NCBI GenBank assembly: GCA_004554485.1
Contig: SFLS01000006.1
Location: 1-46,385 of the forward strand
DNA from: Oscillospiraceae bacterium
GTDB taxonomy: Bacteria > Bacillota > Clostridia > Oscillospirales > Ruminococcaceae
DNA: 46,385 bases
Direction of reading: 5' to 3'
Shown: positions 1 through 8,309 of the stretch, in pieces
How positions within the stretch are numbered: position 1 is the stretch's first letter
Layout: the number at the start of each line of letters is the position of its first letter
Notes under the pieces: generated by a model
The model's database searches: none
What the model saw: the letters and a program-made list of their open reading frames with translations, nothing else
Told to the model about the DNA's origin: nothing
Program-made: the position numbers and the translations under genes

Positions 1-1
1 C

Positions 2-214
2 CGCGGCGCCCACGTACTGCTGATCACGCTGGAGGGGCTGGAGATCGACCCCGACTGCTGCGATGAGCTTCTGCGGCTGCCGGCGGTGGAGGACGAATAT
101 GTGCCGCTGCTGCTGGTGGTCACCCTGCAGCTGATTGCGCTGGGCGCCGCCGAGGTGCGCGGCTGTGATGTGGATAAACCCCGCAACCTGGCAAAAAGCG
201 TGACGGTGGAATGA
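2..214 (+). CDS. glmS: GlmS-like glucosamine-fructose-6-phosphate aminotransferase, C-terminal fragment
   Basis: Only the last 70 codons lie in the window; the gene starts upstream. The fragment ends DVDKPRNLAKSVTVE, the very conserved C-terminus of isomerising glutamine:fructose-6-phosphate aminotransferase, preceded by a hydrophobic helix typical of the second SIS (sugar isomerase) domain. GlmS makes glucosamine-6-phosphate, the entry point to UDP-GlcNAc and so to the peptidoglycan genes further along. A strong terminator follows 10 bases after the stop. Another SIS-family aminotransferase with the same tail is possible, because the glutaminase half cannot be seen. Confidence 0.8.
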   Translation, partial: RGAHVLLITLEGLEIDPDCCDELLRLPAVEDEYVPLLLVVTLQLIALGAAEVRGCDVDKPRNLAKSVTVE

Positions 215-224
215 CTGAAATACA

Positions 225-258
225 AAAAAGGGGACCCCGAACAAGGGGTCCCCTTTTT
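225..258. terminator. Bidirectional rho-independent terminator
   Basis: Perfect 9-bp stem (ggggacccc, 230-238, with ggggtcccc, 245-253) and a 6-base loop, flanked by an A-run on the left and a T-run on the right. It can end both the plus-strand glmS and the convergent minus-strand galE. Confidence 0.9.
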
Positions 259-286
259 ATGTGATTGTCCCACGCGGGCCGTGGGC

Positions 287-1306
287 CTACTCCCTGGGAT
301 AGCCCTGCGGATTCTGCTGCTGCCAGCGCCAGGTATCGCGGCACATTTCCGGCAGACCGTACCGCGCCCGCCAGCCCAGCAGCCTTTCGGCTTTGCCGGC
401 ATCCGCCCAGAATTCCGGCAGGTCGCCCGGACGGCGGGGGCCCACGACGAACGGAACAGCACGGCCGCTGGCCTGCTCGAAGGCGGCAATGACCTCCCGG
501 ACGCTGTAGGGGCGCCCGGTTCCCAGGTTGATGGCGGCCGCGCCGGTATGCTCCATGGCGTATTGCGCCGCCAGCCGGTGCCCGGCGGCCAGATCCATGA
601 CGTGGATGAAATCCCGGCGGCAGGTGCCGTCCGGAGTGGGGTAATCCCCCCCGAACACGGTAAGCCGCTCCCGGCGGCCCACCGCCACCTGTGCGATGAA
701 CGGCATGAGATTATTGGGGATCCCCAGGGGGTCCTCCCCGATGAGGCCGGAGGGGTGCGCCCCAATGGGATTGAAGTACCGCAGCAGCACCGCCGAAAAG
801 CCGGAATCCGCACGGCAGAGATCCTCCAGCATCTGCTCGATCACCGCCTTGGTGCTGCCGTAGGGGCTGGAGCATTGCCCGCGGGGCATCTCCTCCCGGT
901 AGGGGATGGGATTCTGCGAGCCGTAGACGGTGGCGGAGGAGGAAAAGATGAACCGGCTGACACCCGATTCCCTCATGCACTCCAGGACGGTCAGGACAGC
1001 ATCCAGATTGGTGCGGTAGTAGGCCAGCGGTACTTCCACCGACTCCCCCACCGCCTTTTTGCCGGCAAAATGGATGACGCAGTCGATAGTCTGTTCGGCA
1101 AAGATACGCCGGACGGCGGCAGGGTCGGTCACATCCGCCGCGTAGACGGGAAAATCCCGCCCTGTGATGGCCTTTACCCGCTGCAGGGCCACCGGGCTGC
1201 TGTTGGAATAATCATCCGCCACGACGATATCACAGCCGTTCAGAAGCAGTTCCACGGCGGTGTGGCTGCCGATATACCCGGCGCCGCCGGTGAGCAGTAC
1301 AGTCAT
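287..1306 (-). CDS. galE: UDP-glucose 4-epimerase
   Basis: Extended short-chain dehydrogenase that interconverts UDP-glucose and UDP-galactose. The 339-aa product opens with the NAD-binding glycine motif (G7, G10, G13 in GGAGYIGS), has the SSSATVYG serine region near 123-126 and the catalytic pair Y149/K153 in YGSTK. Length matches the family (~330-340 aa). The start is the ATG at 1306, placed 7-8 bases after GGGAGGGG; an upstream in-frame start would add 21 unrelated residues. It appears to be transcribed alone, from a promoter at about 1340-1369 to the terminator at 225-258. Its product feeds cell-surface polysaccharides and Leloir galactose use. Confidence 0.95.
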   Translation of the reverse strand: MTVLLTGGAGYIGSHTAVELLLNGCDIVVADDYSNSSPVALQRVKAITGRDFPVYAADVTDPAAVRRIFAEQTIDCVIHFAGKKAVGESVEVPLAYYRTNLDAVLTVLECMRESGVSRFIFSSSATVYGSQNPIPYREEMPRGQCSSPYGSTKAVIEQMLEDLCRADSGFSAVLLRYFNPIGAHPSGLIGEDPLGIPNNLMPFIAQVAVGRRERLTVFGGDYPTPDGTCRRDFIHVMDLAAGHRLAAQYAMEHTGAAAINLGTGRPYSVREVIAAFEQASGRAVPFVVGPRRPGDLPEFWADAGKAERLLGWRARYGLPEMCRDTWRWQQQNPQGYPRE

Positions 1307-1339
1307 ACGATATCCCCTCCCGATGGATCTTTGGCTATT

Positions 1340-1369
1340 ATTATACCGCCGCAGCCGGCCGGAAAGCAA
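1340..1369 (-). promoter_or_regulatory. Probable galE promoter
   Basis: Minus-strand TATAAT at 1340-1345 with a weak -35 (TTGCTT, 1364-1369) and an 18-bp spacer, 34 bases before the galE start codon. The -10 is consensus; the -35 matches only at TTG. Confidence 0.5.
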
Positions 1370-1370
1370 G

Positions 1371-1390
1371 TCCCCCGCCGCAGCGGGGGA
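1371..1390 (-). terminator. Possible terminator after the MATE-merR operon
   Basis: Perfect 8-bp GC stem (tcccccgc/gcggggga) with a 4-base loop, 19 bases past the merR stop. The following minus-strand sequence is only moderately T-rich, so termination may be partial and galE may be read through. Confidence 0.45.
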
Positions 1391-1408
1391 GACAGAGCGA
1401 TTCGACCC

Positions 1409-2236
1409 TCAGCGGCGCTCCACCGGGATGCTGATCTCGGTGACGAACTGGGTGGGATCGTTGGTAAGACCGTAATCGATCATGGTGATCTCCCGGGAAA
1501 AGCCGGCCACCGAAAGCCCCTCGCCGGTAAGGTAGTCCATCAGCTTGCGGTACTGTGCCGGGGATGCGGTGTGGCTGCCGCAGAACCGCACCGAGACCGC
1601 CGTTACTGCCGGCAGCCGCTCCACCCGGCCGTCAAAGCGGTCCTCCTCATCCAGCAGGAGAAAGACGCCGTCGTACTGTTCAAACGCGCCGGCGCAGAGA
1701 TTTTGGGGGGAAATGCCGACCCCCACTTTGCCCAGAAACACCGCCGTTTCCGGCTGGCGTTCCTCCAACCGGCGGATGGGCCTTTCCATATCCAACGCAC
1801 TTTTGATCTGCAGGGCGCACTCCAGCCAGGCCAGCCGGCAGGCCGGCAGCTGACGCAGCGTGATCTCATCCAGCCGGGAGGTGCGGGCATCCTGCAGCTG
1901 GCGCAGGCGGTTTTCGATTTTGCGCTGGATGACGGCAAGCTGCTGCTGCTTTTGGGCGACCGCCTGCTTTTGTCGGCGCAGCATCTCCTCGATCACATCA
2001 ATCTCCTTGTTGTGAAGAAAGGCGGCAATCTGCGGCAGGGGCATATCCAGTGCCCGCAGATAGCGGATGGTATTGAGCGGTTCAAACTGGCGGGCGCTGT
2101 AATAGCGGTAGCCGGTGTCGGGATCGACGTATTCCGGGGTGACAAGGCCCATGGCTTCGTAGTGGCGCAGACTGCCGACACTCAGGTGGAACATCCGGGC
2201 CATATCACCGATGGAAAAAAGATCGTTACGTTCCAT
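1409..2236 (-). CDS. MerR-family regulator with GyrI-like effector domain (BmrR type)
   Basis: The 275-aa protein has an N-terminal MerR winged helix-turn-helix (FSIGDMARMFHLSVGSLRHY, about residues 7-26), the YVDPDTGYRYYS wing, a Gln-rich dimerisation coiled coil (about 78-120) and a C-terminal half like the GyrI/BmrR drug-binding domain. BmrR-type proteins bind cationic drugs and activate efflux genes by untwisting promoters with long spacers. The ATG at 2236 follows GGGAGGTT and overlaps the end of the upstream MATE gene by 11 bases, so the two are translationally coupled. A MerR-type promoter lies before the MATE gene, so regulator and pump very likely form one autoregulated unit. The ligand cannot be told from sequence. 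Confidence 0.88.
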   Translation of the reverse strand: MERNDLFSIGDMARMFHLSVGSLRHYEAMGLVTPEYVDPDTGYRYYSARQFEPLNTIRYLRALDMPLPQIAAFLHNKEIDVIEEMLRRQKQAVAQKQQQLAVIQRKIENRLRQLQDARTSRLDEITLRQLPACRLAWLECALQIKSALDMERPIRRLEERQPETAVFLGKVGVGISPQNLCAGAFEQYDGVFLLLDEEDRFDGRVERLPAVTAVSVRFCGSHTASPAQYRKLMDYLTGEGLSVAGFSREITMIDYGLTNDPTQFVTEISIPVERR

Positions 2237-3599
2237 GCAAACCTCCCTTCTGCGCCGCCCGGGGACGGCGTGTAATGATAAGATAGGCAATAACACAGAT
2301 GATGACCGACACCAGCGAGGCCGCCGAAGTGGACAGACCCATGGGATACAGGGTATCGGGGAAGTATATCGAGGTTAGGTAGGCCCCGGGGACGCGCACC
2401 AGCACAATGGCAAGAATATTGTGCAGGAAAGACAGCCCGGACCGGCCGCAGGCACAAAAGTATCCACTGAAGCTGAAGTGGATGCCGGCAAACAGGCAAT
2501 CCCAGATGTAGCCCCGCAGGTACTCCCCGCCCATCCGGACGGCTTCGGCCCCGGCGGGATCGGCGGGATCGGTGAAAAGCGCGACCACCTGCCCGGAAAA
2601 GAACTGCATGAAAATGCCGCAGACCAGGCCGAAGCCCGCGGCGATATAGATGGCATAGCGCAGCGTCTGGCGGGCACGGTCCTCCCGGCCCGCGCCGATA
2701 TTCTGCGCGCCGAGCGCCGATACGGTGGACAGCATGGAGGACGGCACCAGGAACAGAAAGCAGATGATCTTTTCCACGATGCCGACCGCGGCGGCGTCAA
2801 TAAGCCCGCGGCGGTTGGCGATGATGGTGATGAGAATGAAGGCGATCTGGATCAGGCCATCCTGCAGCGCCACCGGCACGCCGATGCGCAGAATCTGCCC
2901 CATGACCGGGCGACGGGGTTTGAAATCGCTTTTTTGCAGCGGGACGCCGGTATGCCGCCGGTGCATGGCAAAGAGTGCCGCCGCGACGCTGACCGCCTGG
3001 GAAACGGTGGTGCCCAACGCGGCGCCGACCGGCCCCAGCCCCAGCACACCGATGAACAGGTAATCCAGCCCGATATTGGCCGCGCAGGCCACCGCGATGA
3101 AGTACATGGGGCTTCTGCTATCCCCCAGGCCCCGGTAGATGGAGCTGAGGACATTGTAGGCGGTAATGAAGGGGATGCCGATGAAGCAGACGGTGAGATA
3201 GGCGACGGTCCCTTCCACCGCCTGCTGCGGGGTGGACATGACCGCCACGATGGGCCGCACCAAAAACAGCAGTCCTACCGTAAGGACGAGAGATACAGCC
3301 GTGAACAACATGACGGTATTGCCGATATCGGCGGCGGTCCTTTGGCGGTCCCCCGCGCCGACGGCGTGCCCGATGCTGACGGTGGCGCCCATGGCAAGGC
3401 CCACCAGCATCACGGTGAGCATATGCATCACCTGGCTGCCGACCGAGACCGCCGTAGTGCTGGCGACCCCTTCGTACTGGCCGATGATGAACAGATCCGC
3501 CATGCCGTAGAGGGTCTGCAAAAAGTAAGAAAACAGGTAAGGCAGCGAAAAGCTGAGGACGCTTTTCCATACGCTGCCGGTGGTGAGATTGCGTTCCAT
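2226..3599 (-). CDS. MATE-family multidrug/cation antiporter
   Basis: 457-aa inner-membrane protein with about twelve hydrophobic segments and the duplicated MATE pattern; the first helix region reads SLPYLFSYFLQTLYGMADLFIIG, cut here by family hallmarks PYLFSYFLQTLYGMAD and the central IYRGLGDSRSPMYF. Such pumps export drugs or metabolites using Na+ or H+ gradients. The ATG at 3599 was chosen over an upstream in-frame start because MERNLTTGSVWK matches the family N-terminus; the ribosome site is weak (GGAG). It is first in a two-gene operon with the MerR regulator, with which it overlaps. Confidence 0.92.
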   Translation of the reverse strand: MERNLTTGSVWKSVLSFSLPYLFSYFLQTLYGMADLFIIGQYEGVASTTAVSVGSQVMHMLTVMLVGLAMGATVSIGHAVGAGDRQRTAADIGNTVMLFTAVSLVLTVGLLFLVRPIVAVMSTPQQAVEGTVAYLTVCFIGIPFITAYNVLSSIYRGLGDSRSPMYFIAVACAANIGLDYLFIGVLGLGPVGAALGTTVSQAVSVAAALFAMHRRHTGVPLQKSDFKPRRPVMGQILRIGVPVALQDGLIQIAFILITIIANRRGLIDAAAVGIVEKIICFLFLVPSSMLSTVSALGAQNIGAGREDRARQTLRYAIYIAAGFGLVCGIFMQFFSGQVVALFTDPADPAGAEAVRMGGEYLRGYIWDCLFAGIHFSFSGYFCACGRSGLSFLHNILAIVLVRVPGAYLTSIYFPDTLYPMGLSTSAASLVSVIICVIAYLIITRRPRAAQKGGLHGT

Positions 3600-3683
3600 T
3601 GTGATGCTCCGCGGCCGGGCCGCCGTTGCGGGGAGGGGTGCAGAGTTTTCCTCCCGGGCGGCCGGGCCTTTACCTTTTAGCAT

Positions 3684-3714
3684 ATCATAAAGTCTATCAT
3701 TATTGTAGAGTCAA
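3684..3714 (-). promoter_or_regulatory. MerR-type promoter of the MATE-merR operon
   Basis: Minus strand TTGACT (3709-3714) and TATGAT (3684-3689) are separated by 19 bases instead of 17. Inside the spacer is an imperfect palindrome with TCTA/TAGA arms (3693-3696 and 3706-3709). A 19-20 bp spacer with a dyad between the hexamers is the defining layout of MerR-activated promoters. Confidence 0.82.
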
Positions 3715-3734
3715 GGGGAAAATTGATTGAAAAA

Positions 3735-3768
3735 GGTGAAAAATCCCCTGCCGGTGGCAGGGGATTCT
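3735..3768 (-). terminator. Terminator of the division/cell-wall cluster, after ftsZ
   Basis: Perfect 11-bp stem (aatcccctgcc, 3742-3752, with ggcaggggatt, 3756-3766), 3-base loop, followed on the minus strand by TTTTTCACC. It lies about 20 bases past the ftsZ stop. Confidence 0.88.
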
Positions 3769-3785
3769 GAAATGAGCAAAACGGT

Positions 3786-4910
3786 TCAGGAACGCTTGTC
3801 CCGGTCGTGATTGAGCATATCGATGAGGGCGCTGATATCCAGATCGTCATTGACAGGCTCCGGTTCGGTCTGCGGCTCCACTTCGGTGATCTTATCCTGC
3901 GGGACCTCGTTATCCACCGGGGGAGTGGGGATGCGGAACCCGGATTCATGGTCGAAGTTGGTGGCGATGACCACGATGCGGATCTCATCCTGCAGGCTTT
4001 CATCAAACGCGACGCCCCAGATCAGGTTGACATCCGGGTGGGCGGCGTCGTGGATCATCTGGGAGGCGTTGGTGATATCCTCCAGGTCGACATCGGGCGG
4101 CACCAGGAAGTTGACGATGACGCCGCGGGCGCCGTTGATGGAGGTTTCCAGCAGCGGCGAGGCGATGGCCATCCGGGCAGCCTCCTCGGCCTTGTCGGGG
4201 CCGCTGGCCTGTCCCAGACCCATGTGGGCGTAGCCGGCATCCTTCATGATGGAGGTGACGTCGGCAAAGTCCAGATTGATGATGCCGGGGATATTGATGA
4301 GGTCGGAGATGCTCTGCACCGCCTGCAGCAGTACCTCATCCGCCTTGGCAAAAGCGTTGGCTAAGGTGATCTTTTCCTGCGAAATGCTGCGCAGGCGCTC
4401 GTTGGGGATGACCAGCAGGGCATCCACGTGCTCCTTGAGCCGCTCGATGCCGGCGGTCGCCTGATCCATGCGGCGCTTGCCCTCGAAGGAAAAGGGCTTG
4501 GTGACCACACCGACCGTCAGAATGCCCATATCGTGGGCGATGCGAGCAATCACAGGGGCCGCGCCGGTGCCGGTGCCGCCGCCCATGCCTGCCGTAATAT
4601 ATACCATATCGGCGCCGCGCAGCACCGAGGAGATCTCGTCTTCACTTTCTTCCGCCGCCTTTTCTCCCTTGACAGGGTCGCCGCCGGCGCCCTGCCCACG
4701 GGTGAGTTTATCGCCGATATGCAGCTTATAAGAGGCATTGGAAAACCGCAGCGACTGATTATCGGTATTGACCGAAATAAACTCCACGCTGCTCATGCCG
4801 GACTGGATCATCCGGTTGACGGCGTTTCCGCCGCCGCCGCCGACGCCAAGTACCTTGATCGAGGCCATTCTCTCATAATCGTTATCCAGTTCTATATTCA
4901 TCATCCGCAC
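3786..4910 (-). CDS. ftsZ: Cell division GTPase FtsZ
   Basis: Tubulin-like GTPase that forms the Z ring at midcell. The 374-aa product has the glycine-rich start (GVGGGGGNAVNRM), the GTP signature GGGTGTG at 110-116 and the T7-loop NLDFADV at 212-218. The C-terminus is unusual: a short acidic linker ends in DISALIDMLNHDRDKRS instead of the usual D-I/V-P-x-F-L-R-like peptide bound by FtsA and SepF. An AGGAGG sits 5 bases before GTG at 4910 and 11 before ATG at 4904, so either codon may start translation. Last gene of the cluster, 78 bases after ftsQ; ftsA is not adjacent. Confidence 0.97.
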   Translation of the reverse strand: MRMMNIELDNDYERMASIKVLGVGGGGGNAVNRMIQSGMSSVEFISVNTDNQSLRFSNASYKLHIGDKLTRGQGAGGDPVKGEKAAEESEDEISSVLRGADMVYITAGMGGGTGTGAAPVIARIAHDMGILTVGVVTKPFSFEGKRRMDQATAGIERLKEHVDALLVIPNERLRSISQEKITLANAFAKADEVLLQAVQSISDLINIPGIINLDFADVTSIMKDAGYAHMGLGQASGPDKAEEAARMAIASPLLETSINGARGVIVNFLVPPDVDLEDITNASQMIHDAAHPDVNLIWGVAFDESLQDEIRIVVIATNFDHESGFRIPTPPVDNEVPQDKITEVEPQTEPEPVNDDLDISALIDMLNHDRDKRS

Positions 4911-4988
4911 TTTTGCCTCCTCGTAGAGTTTTCCTTTTTTATCATAGCAGAATAAAGCGTAAAATGCAACCCATATGCGGTATATCTG

Positions 4989-5795
4989 CTACTCTTTCCC
5001 GCCGATCACAGCAAGATATTGTGCATCGGCAACTTCGGTAAGCGAAAGCCGGCGGGCAAACGCCCGACCGCTGACCGATACGTCCAGATAACCGACATAA
5101 TCCGCCGCCAGCTCGTCCCGGAGGATCCGGCGGGCTGTCAGCAGCTTGGTTTCCAGGTCGTATTCGCTGCCCAGGCGCAGCTGGATGCGGTCCTGATAGA
5201 TGGCGCGGTAGTTCTGCTTTTCGCTGATATCGATGTAGCCGATCTCCGGCAGCATCCCTGCCTCTTCCAGCGCACGGCGTACCTTTTGCAGTCCTTCCAG
5301 CGTCTCGTTCCATTCCTCCGACAGCTGTTCCCCGGCGGCATAGCCGGAAAAATCGGCGCCGAGCAGCAGACAGGTGTACTCCGGCAGGGCAGCGCATTGC
5401 TCCAGCACCCGTCCGTCCTCCGAGAGCGTGGTGACCCGCCCCTGGCTGCCGATACAGGCATAGACCGTATCAAATTCCCGAAGCTCCAGCTCCAGCGTAT
5501 CCGGCAGGCGGCGGTGGACCGTCACCGAGCTGATATAGGGACACAGGGCGGTGATACGCTCGTTCAGCTGCTTTTGCGAGACGGTAAAGAGATTCTGCTC
5601 CTCCCCCACCGCGGCGGCTTCGATGATCTCCTCCGCCGGGTAACGGGTGGTACCGGTCACGGTGATATTGCCGACACGGCAGAACACCGACAGGCAGAAA
5701 AAGCCCACGCCGCCCAGCACCGCCAAAAGCAGCAGCAGAAAGACCGCCCTGTGCCGGCGACGCTGCTTCTGTTTTCTGGTCTGCTTTGCAGTCAT
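4989..5795 (-). CDS. ftsQ: Cell division protein FtsQ/DivIB
   Basis: 268-aa bitopic membrane protein: a short, very basic cytoplasmic N-terminus, one membrane segment at about 17-39, then a POTRA domain (about 42-110, beginning VGNITVTGTTRYPAEEI) and a beta domain. FtsQ/DivIB joins FtsL and FtsB/DivIC in the divisome and helps control septal synthesis by the FtsW-PBP pair. AAGGAG precedes the ATG by 8-9 bases. It lies between murA (22-base gap) and ftsZ, the classical position. Confidence 0.92.
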   Translation of the reverse strand: MTAKQTRKQKQRRRHRAVFLLLLLAVLGGVGFFCLSVFCRVGNITVTGTTRYPAEEIIEAAAVGEEQNLFTVSQKQLNERITALCPYISSVTVHRRLPDTLELELREFDTVYACIGSQGRVTTLSEDGRVLEQCAALPEYTCLLLGADFSGYAAGEQLSEEWNETLEGLQKVRRALEEAGMLPEIGYIDISEKQNYRAIYQDRIQLRLGSEYDLETKLLTARRILRDELAADYVGYLDVSVSGRAFARRLSLTEVADAQYLAVIGGKE

Positions 5796-5817
5796 GGACT
5801 TTGCTCCTTTTTACAAA

Positions 5818-7071
5818 TTAGACTTCCACGGGGGTGATGGCGGCGCCCAGACCCGCCAGGGTGGGGACGAAACCGGCATAGCCCCGCTCGATATGGGAAA
5901 CGTCAGTCACGGTGCTTTGGCCCTCGGCGGCCAGTGCCGCCAGCACCAGCGCCGCACCCGCCCGCAGATCGGGACAGGCGAGCGAGGCGCCCTGCAGCCG
6001 CGGCACCCCCGAAACGACCGCCGTGCGGCCCGCCGCCGTGATATCCGCGCCCATCCGCCGCAGTTCCTCCACATGGGCAAAGCGATGTTCAAACACCGTT
6101 TCGGTCAGGGAGGTGAAGCCGTGGGCGCCGGCGGCCATCGCCATAAAGACGGCCTGCAGATCGGTGGGAAAGCCGGGGTACGGCAGGGTTACGATGCTGC
6201 CCATCCCCAGCAGGCGCGCGGGAGCGGTCAGGCTGACCGACTCTGCGTCGGCCGTGATGCGGCAGCCGGCCCGGCGCAGCGCCGCCAGCGGCGCCGCCAG
6301 ATGCTCCGGGCGGGCGAAAACGGTGATCTCCCCGCCGGTCATGGCGGCCGCAGCCAGATAGGTGGCCGCCTCGATGCGGTCCGGCAGAACGGTATGGCGG
6401 CAGCCGGTCAGCTCCCGGCGGCCCTGTACCAGCAGGACACCGTCGGTGTCGGTTTCGATCCGGGCGCCGCATCCCTGCAGATACGCAATAAGGTCGGTGA
6501 TTTCCGGTTCCCGGGCCGCACCGGTGATGGCGGTTTCCCCCGGTGTGCCCGCCGCGGCGATCAGCAGATTTTCGGTGGCGCCGACACTGGGATAGGGCAG
6601 CTGCACGGCCGCGCCGTGCAGCCCGTGGGGAGCGGTGCAGCGCAGGGTGTCGCCCTCTTCTTCGATGACCGCGCCCATCTGCCGCATCGCCAGCAGGTGC
6701 AGGTCGATGGGACGACCGCCCAGCGAGCAGCCGCCCGGCCGGCTGAGCGTCACAAGGCCGCATCGCGCCAGCATCCCGCCCAAAAACAGGATGGACGACC
6801 GCATGGCCCGCATCCACTCAACGGGGATATCCCGGCAGCCCTCATCGATACGGGTGAGGGTAAGGGTGCTCTGCTGCCTGTCGACCGCGATCCCCAGGTG
6901 GCGCAGAATATGGCAGCTGACTGCCACATCGCTGAGCGTGGGGCAATTTTCGATGACCGAGCGGCGGCACAGCACCGCCGCCGAAAGAATGGGCAGCACC
7001 GCATTTTTGGCGCCGTGCGCCGTTACCGTCCCGGCCAATCTGTTTCCCCCTACGATCTGATACGCCCGCAC
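5818..7071 (-). CDS. murA: UDP-N-acetylglucosamine 1-carboxyvinyltransferase MurA
   Basis: First committed enzyme of peptidoglycan synthesis: it transfers enolpyruvate from PEP to UDP-GlcNAc. The 417-aa length is typical. K22/N23 (GAKNAVLP) and the loop RPGGCSLGGRPIDLH with catalytic Cys115 are present; this cysteine is the one alkylated by fosfomycin, so target-based resistance by Cys-to-Asp change is not seen. Translation starts at GTG (7071). The ribosome site GGGAG can pair with an upstream GCTCCC, see 7081-7122. It stands between murG and ftsQ. Confidence 0.95.
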   Translation of the reverse strand: MRAYQIVGGNRLAGTVTAHGAKNAVLPILSAAVLCRRSVIENCPTLSDVAVSCHILRHLGIAVDRQQSTLTLTRIDEGCRDIPVEWMRAMRSSILFLGGMLARCGLVTLSRPGGCSLGGRPIDLHLLAMRQMGAVIEEEGDTLRCTAPHGLHGAAVQLPYPSVGATENLLIAAAGTPGETAITGAAREPEITDLIAYLQGCGARIETDTDGVLLVQGRRELTGCRHTVLPDRIEAATYLAAAAMTGGEITVFARPEHLAAPLAALRRAGCRITADAESVSLTAPARLLGMGSIVTLPYPGFPTDLQAVFMAMAAGAHGFTSLTETVFEHRFAHVEELRRMGADITAAGRTAVVSGVPRLQGASLACPDLRAGAALVLAALAAEGQSTVTDVSHIERGYAGFVPTLAGLGAAITPVEV

Positions 7072-7080
7072 GCCGGCATC

Positions 7081-7122
7081 GCTCCCTCTCAGGTTTTTTC
7101 AGCCTTTCGGCTCTTCGGGAGC
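7081..7122 (-). promoter_or_regulatory. Structured leader that may hide the murA ribosome site
   Basis: In the minus-strand transcript GCUCCC (7122-7117) can pair with GGGAGC (7086-7081), which contains the murA Shine-Dalgarno sequence. Between them is a small hairpin AGCC-GAAA-GGCU with a GNRA loop. The pairing is visible in sequence; regulation of translation is inference. Confidence 0.45.
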
Positions 7123-7169
7123 ATCCTATGCTTTGGCGGCAAAAGGGGTGAAAAGACAGGCCCCGGGGC

Positions 7170-8303
7170 TTATTTTTTGCGGCTTTGGTACAGTTTGAGC
7201 AGTTCTTCGGTAATATTGCGGCAGGCGTTGGGCACGCCCAGTTCGGCGGCGGCCCGCCCCAGCCGGCGCAGCCGTCCGGGGTCTTCGGTCAGCTCTTTGA
7301 CCGTTTTGACCAACATTTCACCGGTCAGGTCCTTTTCTTCGATGACCACGGCGGCGTGGTGATCAGCCAGCACCATGGCGTTATGATACTGGTGGTTTTC
7401 CGCCACATTGGGGGACGGAATAAGTACCGACGCGCGGCCCACCGCGGTGATCTCCGCCAGCGTCATGGCGCCGGCGCGGGCGATCACCAGGTCGGAGGCC
7501 GCCAGGCAGTCCGGCATATCGTGGATATACTCCCGGATATCCAGGTTGGGATTGTTTTGATAGGCCACGCCCTTCTCCCGCAGCAGTCGGGGCAGCAGTT
7601 CCACCCCGTAGCGGCCGGTGGCGTGGATGTGGTGCAGCCGGCCCTCCGGAACGTGCCAGGCCATCAGTTCCGCCACCGCCTCGTTGACGGTCTGCGCCCC
7701 CAGGCTGCCGCCGAAGGAGAGCAGGCAGATCTGCCCCGGCGCAACACCCAGCCGCGCGCGGGCGGCTTCCCGGTCGGCGGCAAGCACCTCCGGACGGACG
7801 GGATTGCCGGTGACGATGTAATCGCCGCGGGGCGGCAGACGTTTTTCGGCTTCCGGCACCGCCAGGAGGAAACGGTCCACCTTATTGGCGACCATGCGGT
7901 TGGAAACGCCGGGGAGGGCATTGGCCTCGTGGGTCATACAGGGAATGCCCTGCCGGGCGGCTTCCAGCAGAATGGGCGCGCTGATGTAGCTGCCGGTGCC
8001 GAACACCACGTCGGGGGCAAACTCCCGCAGGAGCCTGCCGGCACGGCGGCGGGCGGTCATCAGCAGACAGACGCTTTGGCAGTTGTAGCGGATGTTGCGC
8101 CAGGTGAGGCGGCGCTGGATGCCCAGCGAACGGAACGGGGCAAAATCAAAGCCGGCGCGCGGGACCAGCGTCGCTTCCATGGCGTCGGGATTGCCGGCAA
8201 AGAGGATACGGCACTCCGGCACGCGCTGCCGCAGCTCGGTGGCGACGGCCAGCGCGGGATTGATGTGTCCGGCGGTACCGCCGCAGGCGAAGAGGACTTT
8301 CAT
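7170..8303 (-). CDS. murG: UDP-GlcNAc:lipid I N-acetylglucosaminyltransferase MurG
   Basis: Peripheral membrane GT28 glycosyltransferase that converts lipid I to lipid II on the cytoplasmic face. The 377-aa product has the N-terminal glycine loop GGTAGHINPALAVATEL (from residue 8) and the C-terminal donor-sugar region EITAVGRASVLIPSPNVAENHQ-like sequence that holds UDP-GlcNAc. AAGGAG lies 8 bases before the ATG. It begins 6 bases after ftsW, matching the flippase/polymerase and glycosyltransferase pairing common in this cluster. Confidence 0.96.
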   Translation of the reverse strand: MKVLFACGGTAGHINPALAVATELRQRVPECRILFAGNPDAMEATLVPRAGFDFAPFRSLGIQRRLTWRNIRYNCQSVCLLMTARRRAGRLLREFAPDVVFGTGSYISAPILLEAARQGIPCMTHEANALPGVSNRMVANKVDRFLLAVPEAEKRLPPRGDYIVTGNPVRPEVLAADREAARARLGVAPGQICLLSFGGSLGAQTVNEAVAELMAWHVPEGRLHHIHATGRYGVELLPRLLREKGVAYQNNPNLDIREYIHDMPDCLAASDLVIARAGAMTLAEITAVGRASVLIPSPNVAENHQYHNAMVLADHHAAVVIEEKDLTGEMLVKTVKELTEDPGRLRRLGRAAAELGVPNACRNITEELLKLYQSRKK

Positions 8304-8309
8304 GTTATG

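Noticed and set aside
281..2275. 664-codon plus-strand open frame opposite galE and merR
   Set aside because: Gly/Ala/Arg/His-rich product with no recognisable domain, antisense to two clear genes; long antisense frames are expected in GC-rich DNA.
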